Assembly: GCF_042654345.1 (NCBI RefSeq)
Contig: NZ_JBHSGB010000004.1
Location: 69,305-133,304, forward strand
Source: Pararheinheimera marina
Lineage (GTDB): Bacteria > Pseudomonadota > Gammaproteobacteria > Enterobacterales > Alteromonadaceae
Direction of reading: 5' to 3'
DNA: 64,000 nucleotides
Below, piece by piece: positions 51,990 to 60,285 of this stretch. Made by a program: the position numbers and the translations under genes. Each line of letters begins with the position of its first letter. The first letter of the stretch is position 1. Under the pieces are notes generated by a model that worked only from the letters and a program-made list of their open reading frames with translations, was not told the DNA's origin and searched no databases.

Positions 51990-52934
51990 TCAGGACTGCA
52001 CCGCTTGGGTCGCAGCCAGTAACTTGCTTATTTCGTCATCGGCCCGAATAAAAGGCCCCACCTTAGCCCAGACCTCAGCTGGCGCTAAGAAAGTTTTGCT
52101 GCCCACCACACAAAATAAACCGGGGCAGTTCTGACTAAAACTATAGGCGGGTTCCCACTGCTCATAAGGATGGGATTCATGCACCAGCAAACGTTGCGGG
52201 TACTGCTCTGTGCCGACAATCACATGGTATTGCTCCAGCAGCCCCAACTTACGGGCACAGAGGTAATACAGAGAATACTCTGTCCATTTCAGCATCAGAA
52301 AGCGATGCGGTAACCAGTTCAGCGGCGACGACGGAATATGCAGCTGGCCGAGAAAGTCCACCCAGTGTTTGCCATGCAGGCGGCTAATTTCCTGTTGCAG
52401 CTTTTTCGCCAGGTCCACCGACAACATAGCAGGAGTCACTGTCATGCCTACCGCGGGGTCGCCTACATTCGGGTTCATTTTCAGGATACGGGCCGACGAC
52501 TTCCACCACTTGGGGTGCTGGGCGCGGAATTCGTATTGCAGTAAGGCTTTGCCTTCTGGCAACAGGTTTGCTTTGCTGATGGGTTTCAGGCAGATCGCAT
52601 CAGCGTCAAAGGTCAGGTAATACTTAGCCTGCATTTTATTGGCAATGGCCAGCTTCACCACTTGTTGCTTGCGCCAACCGCGCATCTTCGGGTAATTCGC
52701 CAGCTCTGGCACCAGCTCATTTTCGGACAAGACCTTAATGCCTAAATGCGCCCAGCGGGCGAAGGCTTGCTCAACAATAGCCACTTCATTGGCGGGCACC
52801 ACCACATAAAATTCACTGAATAACCCAGGTTCAGCAAAACGGTCCAGCGAGCTGAACAAAATATGGGCGCGGTTCAGATCATCCACCCCATAACTGCCGG
52901 TTACTTTCAGCGGCAGCACGGCTCCAATTGTCAT
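51990..52934 (-). CDS. DUF6492 glycosyltransferase-like protein
   Basis: 314 residues. It begins MTIGAVLPLKVTGSYGVDDL and has YYLTFDADAICLKPISKANL, a DxD-like metal motif in a GT-A-type fold, followed by conserved Trp-rich segments (PKWWKSSARILKM, HWVDFLGQLH). DUF6492 proteins often lie near surface polysaccharide genes, and this one is close to the LPS core locus. A transferase role is likely but sugar and acceptor are unknown. Confidence 0.75.
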   Translation of the reverse strand: MTIGAVLPLKVTGSYGVDDLNRAHILFSSLDRFAEPGLFSEFYVVVPANEVAIVEQAFARWAHLGIKVLSENELVPELANYPKMRGWRKQQVVKLAIANKMQAKYYLTFDADAICLKPISKANLLPEGKALLQYEFRAQHPKWWKSSARILKMNPNVGDPAVGMTVTPAMLSVDLAKKLQQEISRLHGKHWVDFLGQLHIPSSPLNWLPHRFLMLKWTEYSLYYLCARKLGLLEQYHVIVGTEQYPQRLLVHESHPYEQWEPAYSFSQNCPGLFCVVGSKTFLAPAEVWAKVGPFIRADDEISKLLAATQAVQS

Positions 52935-52956
52935 TCTGTCATCCCTCTCTTACTGC

Positions 52957-53709
52957 TCAGAGTGCAGCTTTTACATAGACATCAAATCTGTTGTTTTTGC
53001 CTTCCACCTGCATGGTTGGTTTTTGCCCGGCCAGAAATTCGGCATAACCAGGGCGTTTGACCACCACACGTTTTTGCGCCAGCTGCCAGGCCAGAGGCCA
53101 GAGCGCATCGGCATCTTCGTCCGACCCAACCACCTGGTGAAAAGCCTGCATTTCTTTTTTCACCAGCGCTGATTTCTCGCGCGCCGGAAACATCGGGTCC
53201 AGATAGACCACATCAGGCGCAGCCAGTTCAGTTAACGCCTGATGGGATATCGCAAACACCAGCTGCATCCGCTCTGGTAACCAGTCGGCGGTATCCGGGT
53301 GTACAGCAGCCCGGCGCAAGCCGTCGGCCAGCAAAGCAGCCACAGCCGGGTTACGTTCCACCAGCGTTACTTTGGCGCCGCAACTGGCCAGCACCAGCGC
53401 ATCCCGGCCCAGGCCAGCGGTTGCATCCACCACCGTCAGACCCGACTTTTTATTCAGCCCCACCGCTTTGGCAATGGCTTCGCTTTTGCCGCCACCGTGT
53501 TTACGCCGCCAGGCAGCGGTGCCACTGCAAAAGTCCACCAGCACATCGCCTTGTTTTGGCAGTTCGGTATGGCGCAGCACCAAAGCCTCGCCATTCCAGC
53601 ACAGGTACCAGCCCAGCGCGTCAGCCTGCACGGACAGACCAAAATCCTGTTGCAGTTGCTGCAGCAAAGCGGCCGGGAATTCAGCGGACGGGGAAATTGC
53701 AATCGACAT
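52957..53709 (-). CDS. rsmJ: 16S rRNA (guanine1516-N2)-methyltransferase
   Basis: 250 residues, Class I methyltransferase with GTAAWRRKHGGGKSEAIAKA, then VVDATAGLGRDALVLASCGA (SAM motif I) and VVYLDPMFPAREKSALVKKE (motif IV region) as in RsmJ/YhiQ. Full length. It methylates G1516 of 16S rRNA. It lies 22 bp upstream of the DUF6492 gene on the same strand. E. coli places rsmJ next to prlC; here prlC is about 7 kb away. Confidence 0.93.
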   Translation of the reverse strand: MSIAISPSAEFPAALLQQLQQDFGLSVQADALGWYLCWNGEALVLRHTELPKQGDVLVDFCSGTAAWRRKHGGGKSEAIAKAVGLNKKSGLTVVDATAGLGRDALVLASCGAKVTLVERNPAVAALLADGLRRAAVHPDTADWLPERMQLVFAISHQALTELAAPDVVYLDPMFPAREKSALVKKEMQAFHQVVGSDEDADALWPLAWQLAQKRVVVKRPGYAEFLAGQKPTMQVEGKNNRFDVYVKAAL

Positions 53710-53921
53710 AAAAGAACCACTTTCAAAAATGGCCTTTAGTGTAACGCAGAGCTTGCTATTGGAGCCAGCAGGCTCTTATTTGCACTATAAATCACTCTGA
53801 AAAAACCAAAAATGAACAATTAATAACTACCGACAGTGTGATTTGGGAGTTTAATTACTAAAAGGTTATAAAACACGTCAGCACAAAGCCATTTTGTGCT
53901 GACGTATATAAGGACAATCAT

Positions 53922-54794
53922 ATGAAGATTAATGGAACTGCAGACTACCTTCGCAATCAATATGCCCTTAGCACAAAGCCAACAGCAGCAGCCTCGTCTG
54001 AAACCGAACATCAATCTGAACCTATAATTTCCGGTACAAGTTTCAGTGGCAAAGGCCTGATGCTTTCCCGTTTGTTTGGCTCTGAACAAGCTGAGCCTAA
54101 AGTCCAGACGCAGCTGGATAAAAATGCCATGGCGATGCCTGCGGTGAATTTTCTGACTACAGCAGACAGAGATATGCTGGCGGATCTGTACCAGCATGCC
54201 GCTCAGCAACAGGTTGATCTGCAGTATGTGGACGATTTAGCTTTTGATCTTGGTCGGTACCGAATGCTGCACCAGGTGGCTGGTAATCTGAGTAACGGCA
54301 CCATGTTTGATGCTTCTGGCCGCCAACAAAGCTTTCATTTTACCGCTGATGACTCCGCCTCAGCACAACGCATACTGGATAGCAGTGCAATGGCAGGCTC
54401 AGTGTTCGATGCCGGTTTTTTACGTTTTGAACTGGACCCAGGTTTTTCATTCAACCACCGCGGTAACTTCCAGTTTCTGGAGCAAGTGCTCGCCACATTT
54501 GGAGCAGACCCTGAGGGCCGCTCTTTTGATCCTCAGTTCAGAACCTACCAGAGCCAAGGCAAACATAACTTTGTCGTTGAAGTCTCCGAAGAAGTCCATG
54601 CGGCTAAAGCAAGCCCTGACTTTATCAATGTGGATGGTGTCTTCCAGATCACAGAGCAAGGACGGAACAATGGCTTTCAAATGATCAGGGGCGAACCAGT
54701 TCAAATCAAAATGCCCGCCAACACAGCGGTTAATGAACTGATCAATCAGTTACTTGATACCGGGCAAAACCACAAAAACAAAGACAGCCACTGA
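53922..54794 (+). CDS. Unrecognised 290-residue protein
   Basis: ATG 53922 after AAGGACAATCAT. No signal peptide or TM helix. The first 55 residues are low-complexity, rich in Ser, Thr, Ala and Gln; the rest looks folded, with LTTADRDMLADLYQHAAQQQ, YVDDLAFDLGRYRMLHQVAG and FNHRGNFQFLEQVLATFGAD. Such N-termini (MKINGTADYL) occur on flagellar-rod or EF-hand-like cytoplasmic proteins of related genera, but I cannot place it. Its stop is inside a terminator stem. Confidence 0.65.
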   Translation: MKINGTADYLRNQYALSTKPTAAASSETEHQSEPIISGTSFSGKGLMLSRLFGSEQAEPKVQTQLDKNAMAMPAVNFLTTADRDMLADLYQHAAQQQVDLQYVDDLAFDLGRYRMLHQVAGNLSNGTMFDASGRQQSFHFTADDSASAQRILDSSAMAGSVFDAGFLRFELDPGFSFNHRGNFQFLEQVLATFGADPEGRSFDPQFRTYQSQGKHNFVVEVSEEVHAAKASPDFINVDGVFQITEQGRNNGFQMIRGEPVQIKMPANTAVNELINQLLDTGQNHKNKDSH

Positions 54795-54810
54795 AAAGTG
54801 GCTGTCTTTG
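54780..54810 (+). terminator. Terminator overlapping the stop codon
   Basis: A 13-bp perfect stem (AAAGACAGCCACT with AGTGGCTGTCTTT) around GAAA; the TGA of the preceding gene is in the loop. Only three T follow, with the symmetric A/T flanks letting it work in both directions for the convergent gene. Confidence 0.7.
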
Positions 54811-54834
54811 TCACTCCGGGGCAGCTAATGCTAC

Positions 54835-57800
54835 TTACAACTTACGGATATTGTCCGCACTGTCGCGGTCGATCAGGTGCACCAGCGGATCCACCCCGAC
54901 ATAGAGCGGTTTGCTGTCGAGAATGATCTGCAGCTGGTTGTCACCGGACACCAGACGGTGCTTCTGCAGGTACAGGGTTTCACCTGCCGCAGCGGCTTTG
55001 TCCGGGTCGGCGCTGAAGGCACCAATGTCCACCAGTTCGTCCAGCGGCTGTTCCTGCTGGTTGCCTTTGTCATCGGCGACCAGCTTCTGTGCGTACAGCG
55101 TCAGGTCCAGCACAAATTTACCGTCGTCTCCTGTGGTCAGTTTGGCGTCTTTTACCCGCAGGTCATACAGGGTGATTTGGCTAAACAGATCGTTGATAAA
55201 GGCCTGCTCTTCCGTGCTGGTCTTCAGGCTTAAGTACTGCACCAGATCCAGCGTGGTCGGGAACGGGTCGTTCCGCAGGCGGTAACGTTCGTTAAAGGCC
55301 TTCAGGTTGGCATTCAATCGTTGTGCGCCCAAGCGGTCTTTAATCGCCATCATCACCACCGAACCTTTCTGGTAGTGAATGTAGGCCTGGTTTTCCGCCC
55401 GTAACAAAGGCATTTCACCAATACGCTCGGACGATCGGCCCTGCAGATAACGGTCCAGTTCGTATTTGACAAACTGGCGGATTTTATCGGCGCCGTATTT
55501 CTGCTCCATCACCATCAGCGCCGAATACTGTGACAGACTCTCGGAGATCACCGCACTGCCCTGCACATCAGCAGCGCCGACCTGATGGCCCCACCACTGG
55601 TGCGCCACTTCATGGGCAGTCACGTAATACACAGGGTCTATATTGTCCGGGTCACGCAGGTCGGTAATAAACCCAATGCGCTCCGAATACGGCACTGTAT
55701 TGGCAAAGCTCTGGGCAAAACTACGGTAGCCCGGAAACTCCATAATGCGCATTTGTTTATGCTGATAAGGGCCAAATTCTTTGCTGAAGTAGTCGATAGA
55801 ATCCCGCACCGATTCGATCATGCGGTCGACGTTCCAGCCATGGGCCGGGTGGTAATACACCTCAATGTTGATGCCATTGTACTCTTGCTTTTTCACCGCA
55901 TAGCGGCCCGACACAATGGCGTAGAAGTTCACCATCGGCTGGTCCATTTCATAGCGGAAGTACTGACGGCCATCTTGCTGCCATTGCTTTTGCAGGTAAC
56001 CCGGCGTCAGGGCAATCTGGTCCGCTTCGGTTGAAATGGTGGCAGCAAACTGAATGAAGTCACCGTCCTGACCAAAGAAGTTCTGCCGGTAGAAACGGCT
56101 GTCCTCCAGTTTATTGGCGCGTTCGTTCGGCTGCAGGCCACGCTTTTGCCGCTCGTGCCGGTCTTGCAACTCGTAGCCGTCCTGATAGCCAAAGCTTGGT
56201 AACAGCGCCCTGTTATTGATAAAGGTGCCGTTTTCCACCACGGACGGGTCAAAGCCGGTTTCCCGAATGCCCACCACCTGACGCACCAGCTCAATTTCAC
56301 CACTGATGGTCTGGCCCGGTGCAATAGCTGGGGTAAAGCTGAGCCAGCTGGTTCTCAGCTTGTCGTCGCGCTCACTCAGGCTGGCGCCGTCAATACGGAT
56401 GCTCATCTGTTCGGTATTTTCCGGCCAGTTCACCAGCACTTTTTCAATTGGCTGACTGGATTTGTTTTGCCAGCTCATTTGCACCTTGGCCACCACTTTG
56501 CGCTCTGACGGGTACAAATCCACCGCCGCATCCACCGCCGTAGTCACAGGGATTGGCCAATCTGCGTATTGAATTAACTGCTTTTCATAGTCAGCTTGCA
56601 GGTCTTGTTGCTGGTCAGCCGTTTGGTAATTATTCAGCACTGTGGTCTGATAAAACAGGAAGCTACCGCTGCAGAGCACCACGACCAACGACACTGCAAT
56701 CAGGCCTTTGCCTGCTGCCCCCAGCTGATAGCCTAGAGTACGCCAGCGCTGCTTCAGGCTTTGCATGGGGCCGCGGTGGTACAAGCCGTAGCCCAAAACA
56801 AACAACACCAGGCTAATAGCACCCCAGTACAGCATGTACCAGCTGTGGCTTTCCAGCGTCGAGCCATACTGGTTCAGATCCGAAAACGCCACAGAAGGCG
56901 AGGTACCAAAATTCAGCAGACTATGGCCCAGTCCCCAGTTGGACAGCACCAGCGACAGCATAAAGTAGCCGACAAAGAGCCCCATACCGACAAACTTATT
57001 CGGGCTTAGTACTTGCAGGAAAAACGCCAGCACCACAGTGAACAAGGCCGGCAACCAGAAGAAATAGCCTAAGCGAATGGCGTACTGTGACAACTCAAAC
57101 TCCGTCATGCCTTTAATGGCCTGGTAAACCACAGTGACACCAGTGCCCAGCACAAACAGCAGCAGCATCACAGCACCGACCGCCAGCAATTTGGCCAGCC
57201 AGAAGGTCAGGTTAGGCACTGGCATAGTGTCGATAATATCGCCCATGCCGGAGTTGCGTTCACGCCAGATCACCTCAGCGCTGTAATACACAGTCACCAG
57301 CACCACCAGCAAGCCCAGCGAGCCGGAGATATGCTCAACCATCCGCTGGGTCACGGGCCAGTTCGAGGTGCCGTACCAGTCAAAATCGCCGAACAGCGGG
57401 CCAATCAGCTGCGCCATGGCAATCAGGCCGAGGATCACAAAAGGGGCAGTGAACAGCACCTGACGCATTTCAAAGCGAATGCGGCACCACAGAGCACTGC
57501 TGCCACCCCAGCGGCTGGCTTTTTGCTGTAACTGCGCCACCGACACCACAGGCACCTGCAGCACTTTGCCTTTGGCTTTTTTCAGATCTTTTTTCGCCAG
57601 CCCCGGCACACGGAATAAACCGGCAGCGGCCAGCAATGCAAAGGAAATCAGCAACCATAAGCCACGGTTTTGCAGCAACACACCGCTCAGCTCAATCAAC
57701 TGGCTGTTCTTTTCCTGAATAGTCCAATAGCGGGTGACATCCAGGAAAGTGCGGATGCCAAAAGGATCCACTAATGCGGCCAGGCTGCGGTATTCCGGCA

Positions 57801-58389
57801 TGCGGGCAAAGGTACCGGACACCGCATAAAGCACCAGCATCACTACAGCAATCAGGTACAGCGGCATTAACGAGCGGAATTTGGTCGCGGCGGCATAAAA
57901 CAGGGCCGACAATACAAAAAGCCCCGGCACCGACAGCACCACAAAGTTATACAGGTAGAAATACAGGTTGGTCGGGCCAAAGCGGCTGGCGTCGATCCAA
58001 GGCATAAAGCTGCCCAATAAAATACCTATGGGTACACTCAGGTACACCAGCAGCACCACCAGATAACTGCCGAAAAAGCGGCCAAACTGGTACGAAAACG
58101 CCTGCAGTGGTTTGGTGTAAATCAGCTCTTCCATTTGGTGCTGGGCATTACGCACTGCACCACTGCCAACAAAGTTCACCACGGCAAACATCGCAAACAG
58201 GCTTAGGATCACCAGCGTCTGCGCAATAGCGAAGGGGCTGTTTTTAAACACTTCGCCACCGCCACCAATCACAATATTGTCGGAGGTGACTGAAAAGAAA
58301 CTGCATAGGAACAGCAGCAAACTGACCACATAAAAAGACGGCTGACGCAGAAAATAGCGCAGCTCAAAACGCAGCATGGAGACAAACAT
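54835..58389 (-). CDS. ABC-2 permease fused to M1-family aminopeptidase
   Basis: 1184 residues. The first 600 hold about a dozen hydrophobic helices in two ABC-2 type halves (FVGSGAVRNAQHQMEELIYT near 70-90; a second half from about 320). The last 550 are a periplasmic M1 metallopeptidase domain with HEVAHQWWGHQ near 925-935 and a distal Glu in VISESLSQYSALMVMEQKY. The M1 GAMEN-type exopeptidase loop is replaced by MRIMEFPGY, so it may be non-exo or inactive as an aminopeptidase. It works with the ATPase encoded 9 bp upstream. Known in Alteromonadales and Bacteroidetes-like genomes; substrate unknown. Confidence 0.9.
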   Translation of the reverse strand: MFVSMLRFELRYFLRQPSFYVVSLLLFLCSFFSVTSDNIVIGGGGEVFKNSPFAIAQTLVILSLFAMFAVVNFVGSGAVRNAQHQMEELIYTKPLQAFSYQFGRFFGSYLVVLLVYLSVPIGILLGSFMPWIDASRFGPTNLYFYLYNFVVLSVPGLFVLSALFYAAATKFRSLMPLYLIAVVMLVLYAVSGTFARMPEYRSLAALVDPFGIRTFLDVTRYWTIQEKNSQLIELSGVLLQNRGLWLLISFALLAAAGLFRVPGLAKKDLKKAKGKVLQVPVVSVAQLQQKASRWGGSSALWCRIRFEMRQVLFTAPFVILGLIAMAQLIGPLFGDFDWYGTSNWPVTQRMVEHISGSLGLLVVLVTVYYSAEVIWRERNSGMGDIIDTMPVPNLTFWLAKLLAVGAVMLLLFVLGTGVTVVYQAIKGMTEFELSQYAIRLGYFFWLPALFTVVLAFFLQVLSPNKFVGMGLFVGYFMLSLVLSNWGLGHSLLNFGTSPSVAFSDLNQYGSTLESHSWYMLYWGAISLVLFVLGYGLYHRGPMQSLKQRWRTLGYQLGAAGKGLIAVSLVVVLCSGSFLFYQTTVLNNYQTADQQQDLQADYEKQLIQYADWPIPVTTAVDAAVDLYPSERKVVAKVQMSWQNKSSQPIEKVLVNWPENTEQMSIRIDGASLSERDDKLRTSWLSFTPAIAPGQTISGEIELVRQVVGIRETGFDPSVVENGTFINNRALLPSFGYQDGYELQDRHERQKRGLQPNERANKLEDSRFYRQNFFGQDGDFIQFAATISTEADQIALTPGYLQKQWQQDGRQYFRYEMDQPMVNFYAIVSGRYAVKKQEYNGINIEVYYHPAHGWNVDRMIESVRDSIDYFSKEFGPYQHKQMRIMEFPGYRSFAQSFANTVPYSERIGFITDLRDPDNIDPVYYVTAHEVAHQWWGHQVGAADVQGSAVISESLSQYSALMVMEQKYGADKIRQFVKYELDRYLQGRSSERIGEMPLLRAENQAYIHYQKGSVVMMAIKDRLGAQRLNANLKAFNERYRLRNDPFPTTLDLVQYLSLKTSTEEQAFINDLFSQITLYDLRVKDAKLTTGDDGKFVLDLTLYAQKLVADDKGNQQEQPLDELVDIGAFSADPDKAAAAGETLYLQKHRLVSGDNQLQIILDSKPLYVGVDPLVHLIDRDSADNIRKL

Positions 58390-58398
58390 AAGGCCCCC

Positions 58399-59292
58399 TT
58401 AAGCCGCGTGTTGCTGGCGGTGGCTGGCCAGAGTGGAGAAATACACATCTTCCAGACCGGCCGGCGTGGCTGCAAAACCTTCAGGCGCCTGCTCGGCATA
58501 CACATGCAACACAGTGCGGCCGGCAAACAAGCGTTTGGCAATGACCGGCAGCTGCTGTTCCAGCTCAGCCGCTTCTGCAGCCGACACGGTTTTGCTCCAG
58601 ATTTTGCCCTGGATCTGGTCAATCAACTGCGTCGGGCTGCCTTGCTGCAGAATTTGCCCGCTGGCCAGCACCGCCATGGCCGGGCATAGCTCTGCTACGT
58701 CATCGACAATATGAGTAGATAAGATAATGACTTTTTGCTCACCCAGGCTCACCAGCAGGTTGTGAAAACGGTTGCGCTCTTCCGGGTCCAGGCCAGCTGT
58801 CGGTTCATCGACAATCAGCAAATCCGGGTCCCCCAGCAGCGCCTGAGCAATACCAAAACGCTGGCGCATACCACCGGAAAAACCGCTGACCGCTTTGTCT
58901 TTGTGCTGGAATAAATTGGTGTGTGCCAGCAGGCTTTCCACCAGCTCTTTGCGCACTTTCTTTTGGTTAAAGCCTTTGAGTACCGCCAGATGATCCAATA
59001 AATCAAAAGCACTGATCCGCGGATAGACACTGAAATCCTGCGGCAGATAGCCCAGGGTTTTGCGTAGTGCCTGCGGGTCGTTCAGCACGTCAATGCCATT
59101 AAAGTGAATGGAACCGGTGTCGGGTTGCTGCAAGGTGGCGATGGTGCGCATCAGCGAGGACTTGCCGGCACCGTTGGGCCCGAGCAGGCCAAACATGCCT
59201 TTGCTGATCGACAGATTTACATTATTCAGCGCTTTCACGCCGTTATCGTAGGTTTTGGTTAAGCCTTTGATTTCTAACCCTGAGGTGGCCAT
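58399..59292 (-). CDS. ABC transporter ATP-binding protein
   Basis: 297 residues from ATG 59292 (MATSGLEIKGLTK) with GGAG upstream. Walker A GPNGAGKSSLMR, signature SGGMRQRFGIAQALL, Walker B LLIVDEPTAGLDPEERNRF and the switch His in LSTHIVDD. It powers the permease-peptidase encoded immediately downstream. About 60 residues follow the nucleotide-binding domain (QLIDQIQGKIW onward), as in ABC-2 drug or lantibiotic exporters. Confidence 0.94.
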   Translation of the reverse strand: MATSGLEIKGLTKTYDNGVKALNNVNLSISKGMFGLLGPNGAGKSSLMRTIATLQQPDTGSIHFNGIDVLNDPQALRKTLGYLPQDFSVYPRISAFDLLDHLAVLKGFNQKKVRKELVESLLAHTNLFQHKDKAVSGFSGGMRQRFGIAQALLGDPDLLIVDEPTAGLDPEERNRFHNLLVSLGEQKVIILSTHIVDDVAELCPAMAVLASGQILQQGSPTQLIDQIQGKIWSKTVSAAEAAELEQQLPVIAKRLFAGRTVLHVYAEQAPEGFAATPAGLEDVYFSTLASHRQQHAA

Positions 59293-59422
59293 AAGAAGCT
59301 CCGTGTTGTAGACCATAAAACAGCCAAGTTAACACGGAGCCCGCCCGAAATTAAAACAAAAATGTAACAAAAACTGAACTGTGCAGAACCCGAGGTTTCA
59401 GCGGGTTGGGTAAACCCAACCC

Positions 59423-60124
59423 CTAGGTCGCCATGCCAACATGGTTATCGCCAACACTCATCGAGATCACTTTACTGATCTCCTGCAGGCTGCGGCCGGA
59501 TTGCTCGCGCCACAGATTAAACTGCTGTTGAATGGCTTTCAGGTTTTTCTGGCTGGTCAACCCGCCATCCACCAGACCGGAGCTACGCAGGTAAGCCTCG
59601 ACATCCTGGCTCAGAATAAAGGTATCTTTGCCAAGAAACCGCAGGCCATAAGCGCCAACATTGCCGCCCAGCCGGTTGCCATGCTGCTTCAGGTACGCCC
59701 AAAGCCCGATGGTGTCCGTGTCTGGCCACTGCGCCAAAAACTGGCCAAAGCTGCCATGTTTTTCTGCCGCTTCGCTGATCATCAGCGCATTGTCGCGGAT
59801 CGCAAAGACTTTGGTGGCATTGCGGATAATGCGTGGGTCTGTGGCTTTTGCTGCCAGCATCTCATCGCTCATCAACAGAATTTTGGCGGGCTCAAAGCCA
59901 AAAAATAACTGTTCGAATTCAGGCCACTTTTTTTCCACCACAGACCAGACAAAACCAGACTGAAAAATCTTTTTACTGAACTCACTCAGACACTCTGCAT
60001 CGGACAACTGCTTTAGCTGTGCAGCAGTGCGCGGCTTGCTTAACAAGGCTTCCAGCGCAGCGTTGCCACCTTTACGCTCGGCGGCTCTGTGGTAAATCAC
60101 CTCAAATTGTTCAACAAAAGCCAT
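59423..60124 (-). CDS. DNA-3-methyladenine glycosylase I-like protein
   Basis: 233 residues (MAFVEQFEVIYHRAAERKGG). It has the helical Tag fold: SEFSKKIFQSGFVWSVVEKK, IIRNATKVFAIRDNALMISE and the C-terminal helix-hairpin segment GNVGAYGLRFLGKDTF. The zinc-binding Cys and His of classical Tag (CGW...H) are absent, so this is the divergent branch of the family, whose activity is not established. It ends in a short basic-poor tail. Transcribed alone. Confidence 0.8.
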   Translation of the reverse strand: MAFVEQFEVIYHRAAERKGGNAALEALLSKPRTAAQLKQLSDAECLSEFSKKIFQSGFVWSVVEKKWPEFEQLFFGFEPAKILLMSDEMLAAKATDPRIIRNATKVFAIRDNALMISEAAEKHGSFGQFLAQWPDTDTIGLWAYLKQHGNRLGGNVGAYGLRFLGKDTFILSQDVEAYLRSSGLVDGGLTSQKNLKAIQQQFNLWREQSGRSLQEISKVISMSVGDNHVGMAT

Positions 60125-60181
60125 CAAGGCTTCTCCTATTCATAGTTCCAACTCACCGGATGCTATTCCAGAGTAATTGGA

Positions 60182-60284
60182 GTTGCAGCGAGGCGACAAG
60201 AGAGCGAGCCCCCAATCACATAGTCACCCAGGTGACGGGGGCAAAGAGCGAAGTCAACAAAGCTGCAGCTTCAAGTACGAAGCA
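60182..60284 (-). repeat. Extragenic repeat, copy 3 (3' of prlC)
   Basis: Contains GCAGCGAGGCGACAAGAGAG, a hairpin (CCCCCAATCACATAG...GGTGACGGGGG, imperfect) and the end AGTCAACAAAGCTGCAGCTT-CAAGTACGAAG. It stops one base before the prlC stop codon. Confidence 0.8.
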
Positions 60285-60285
60285 A

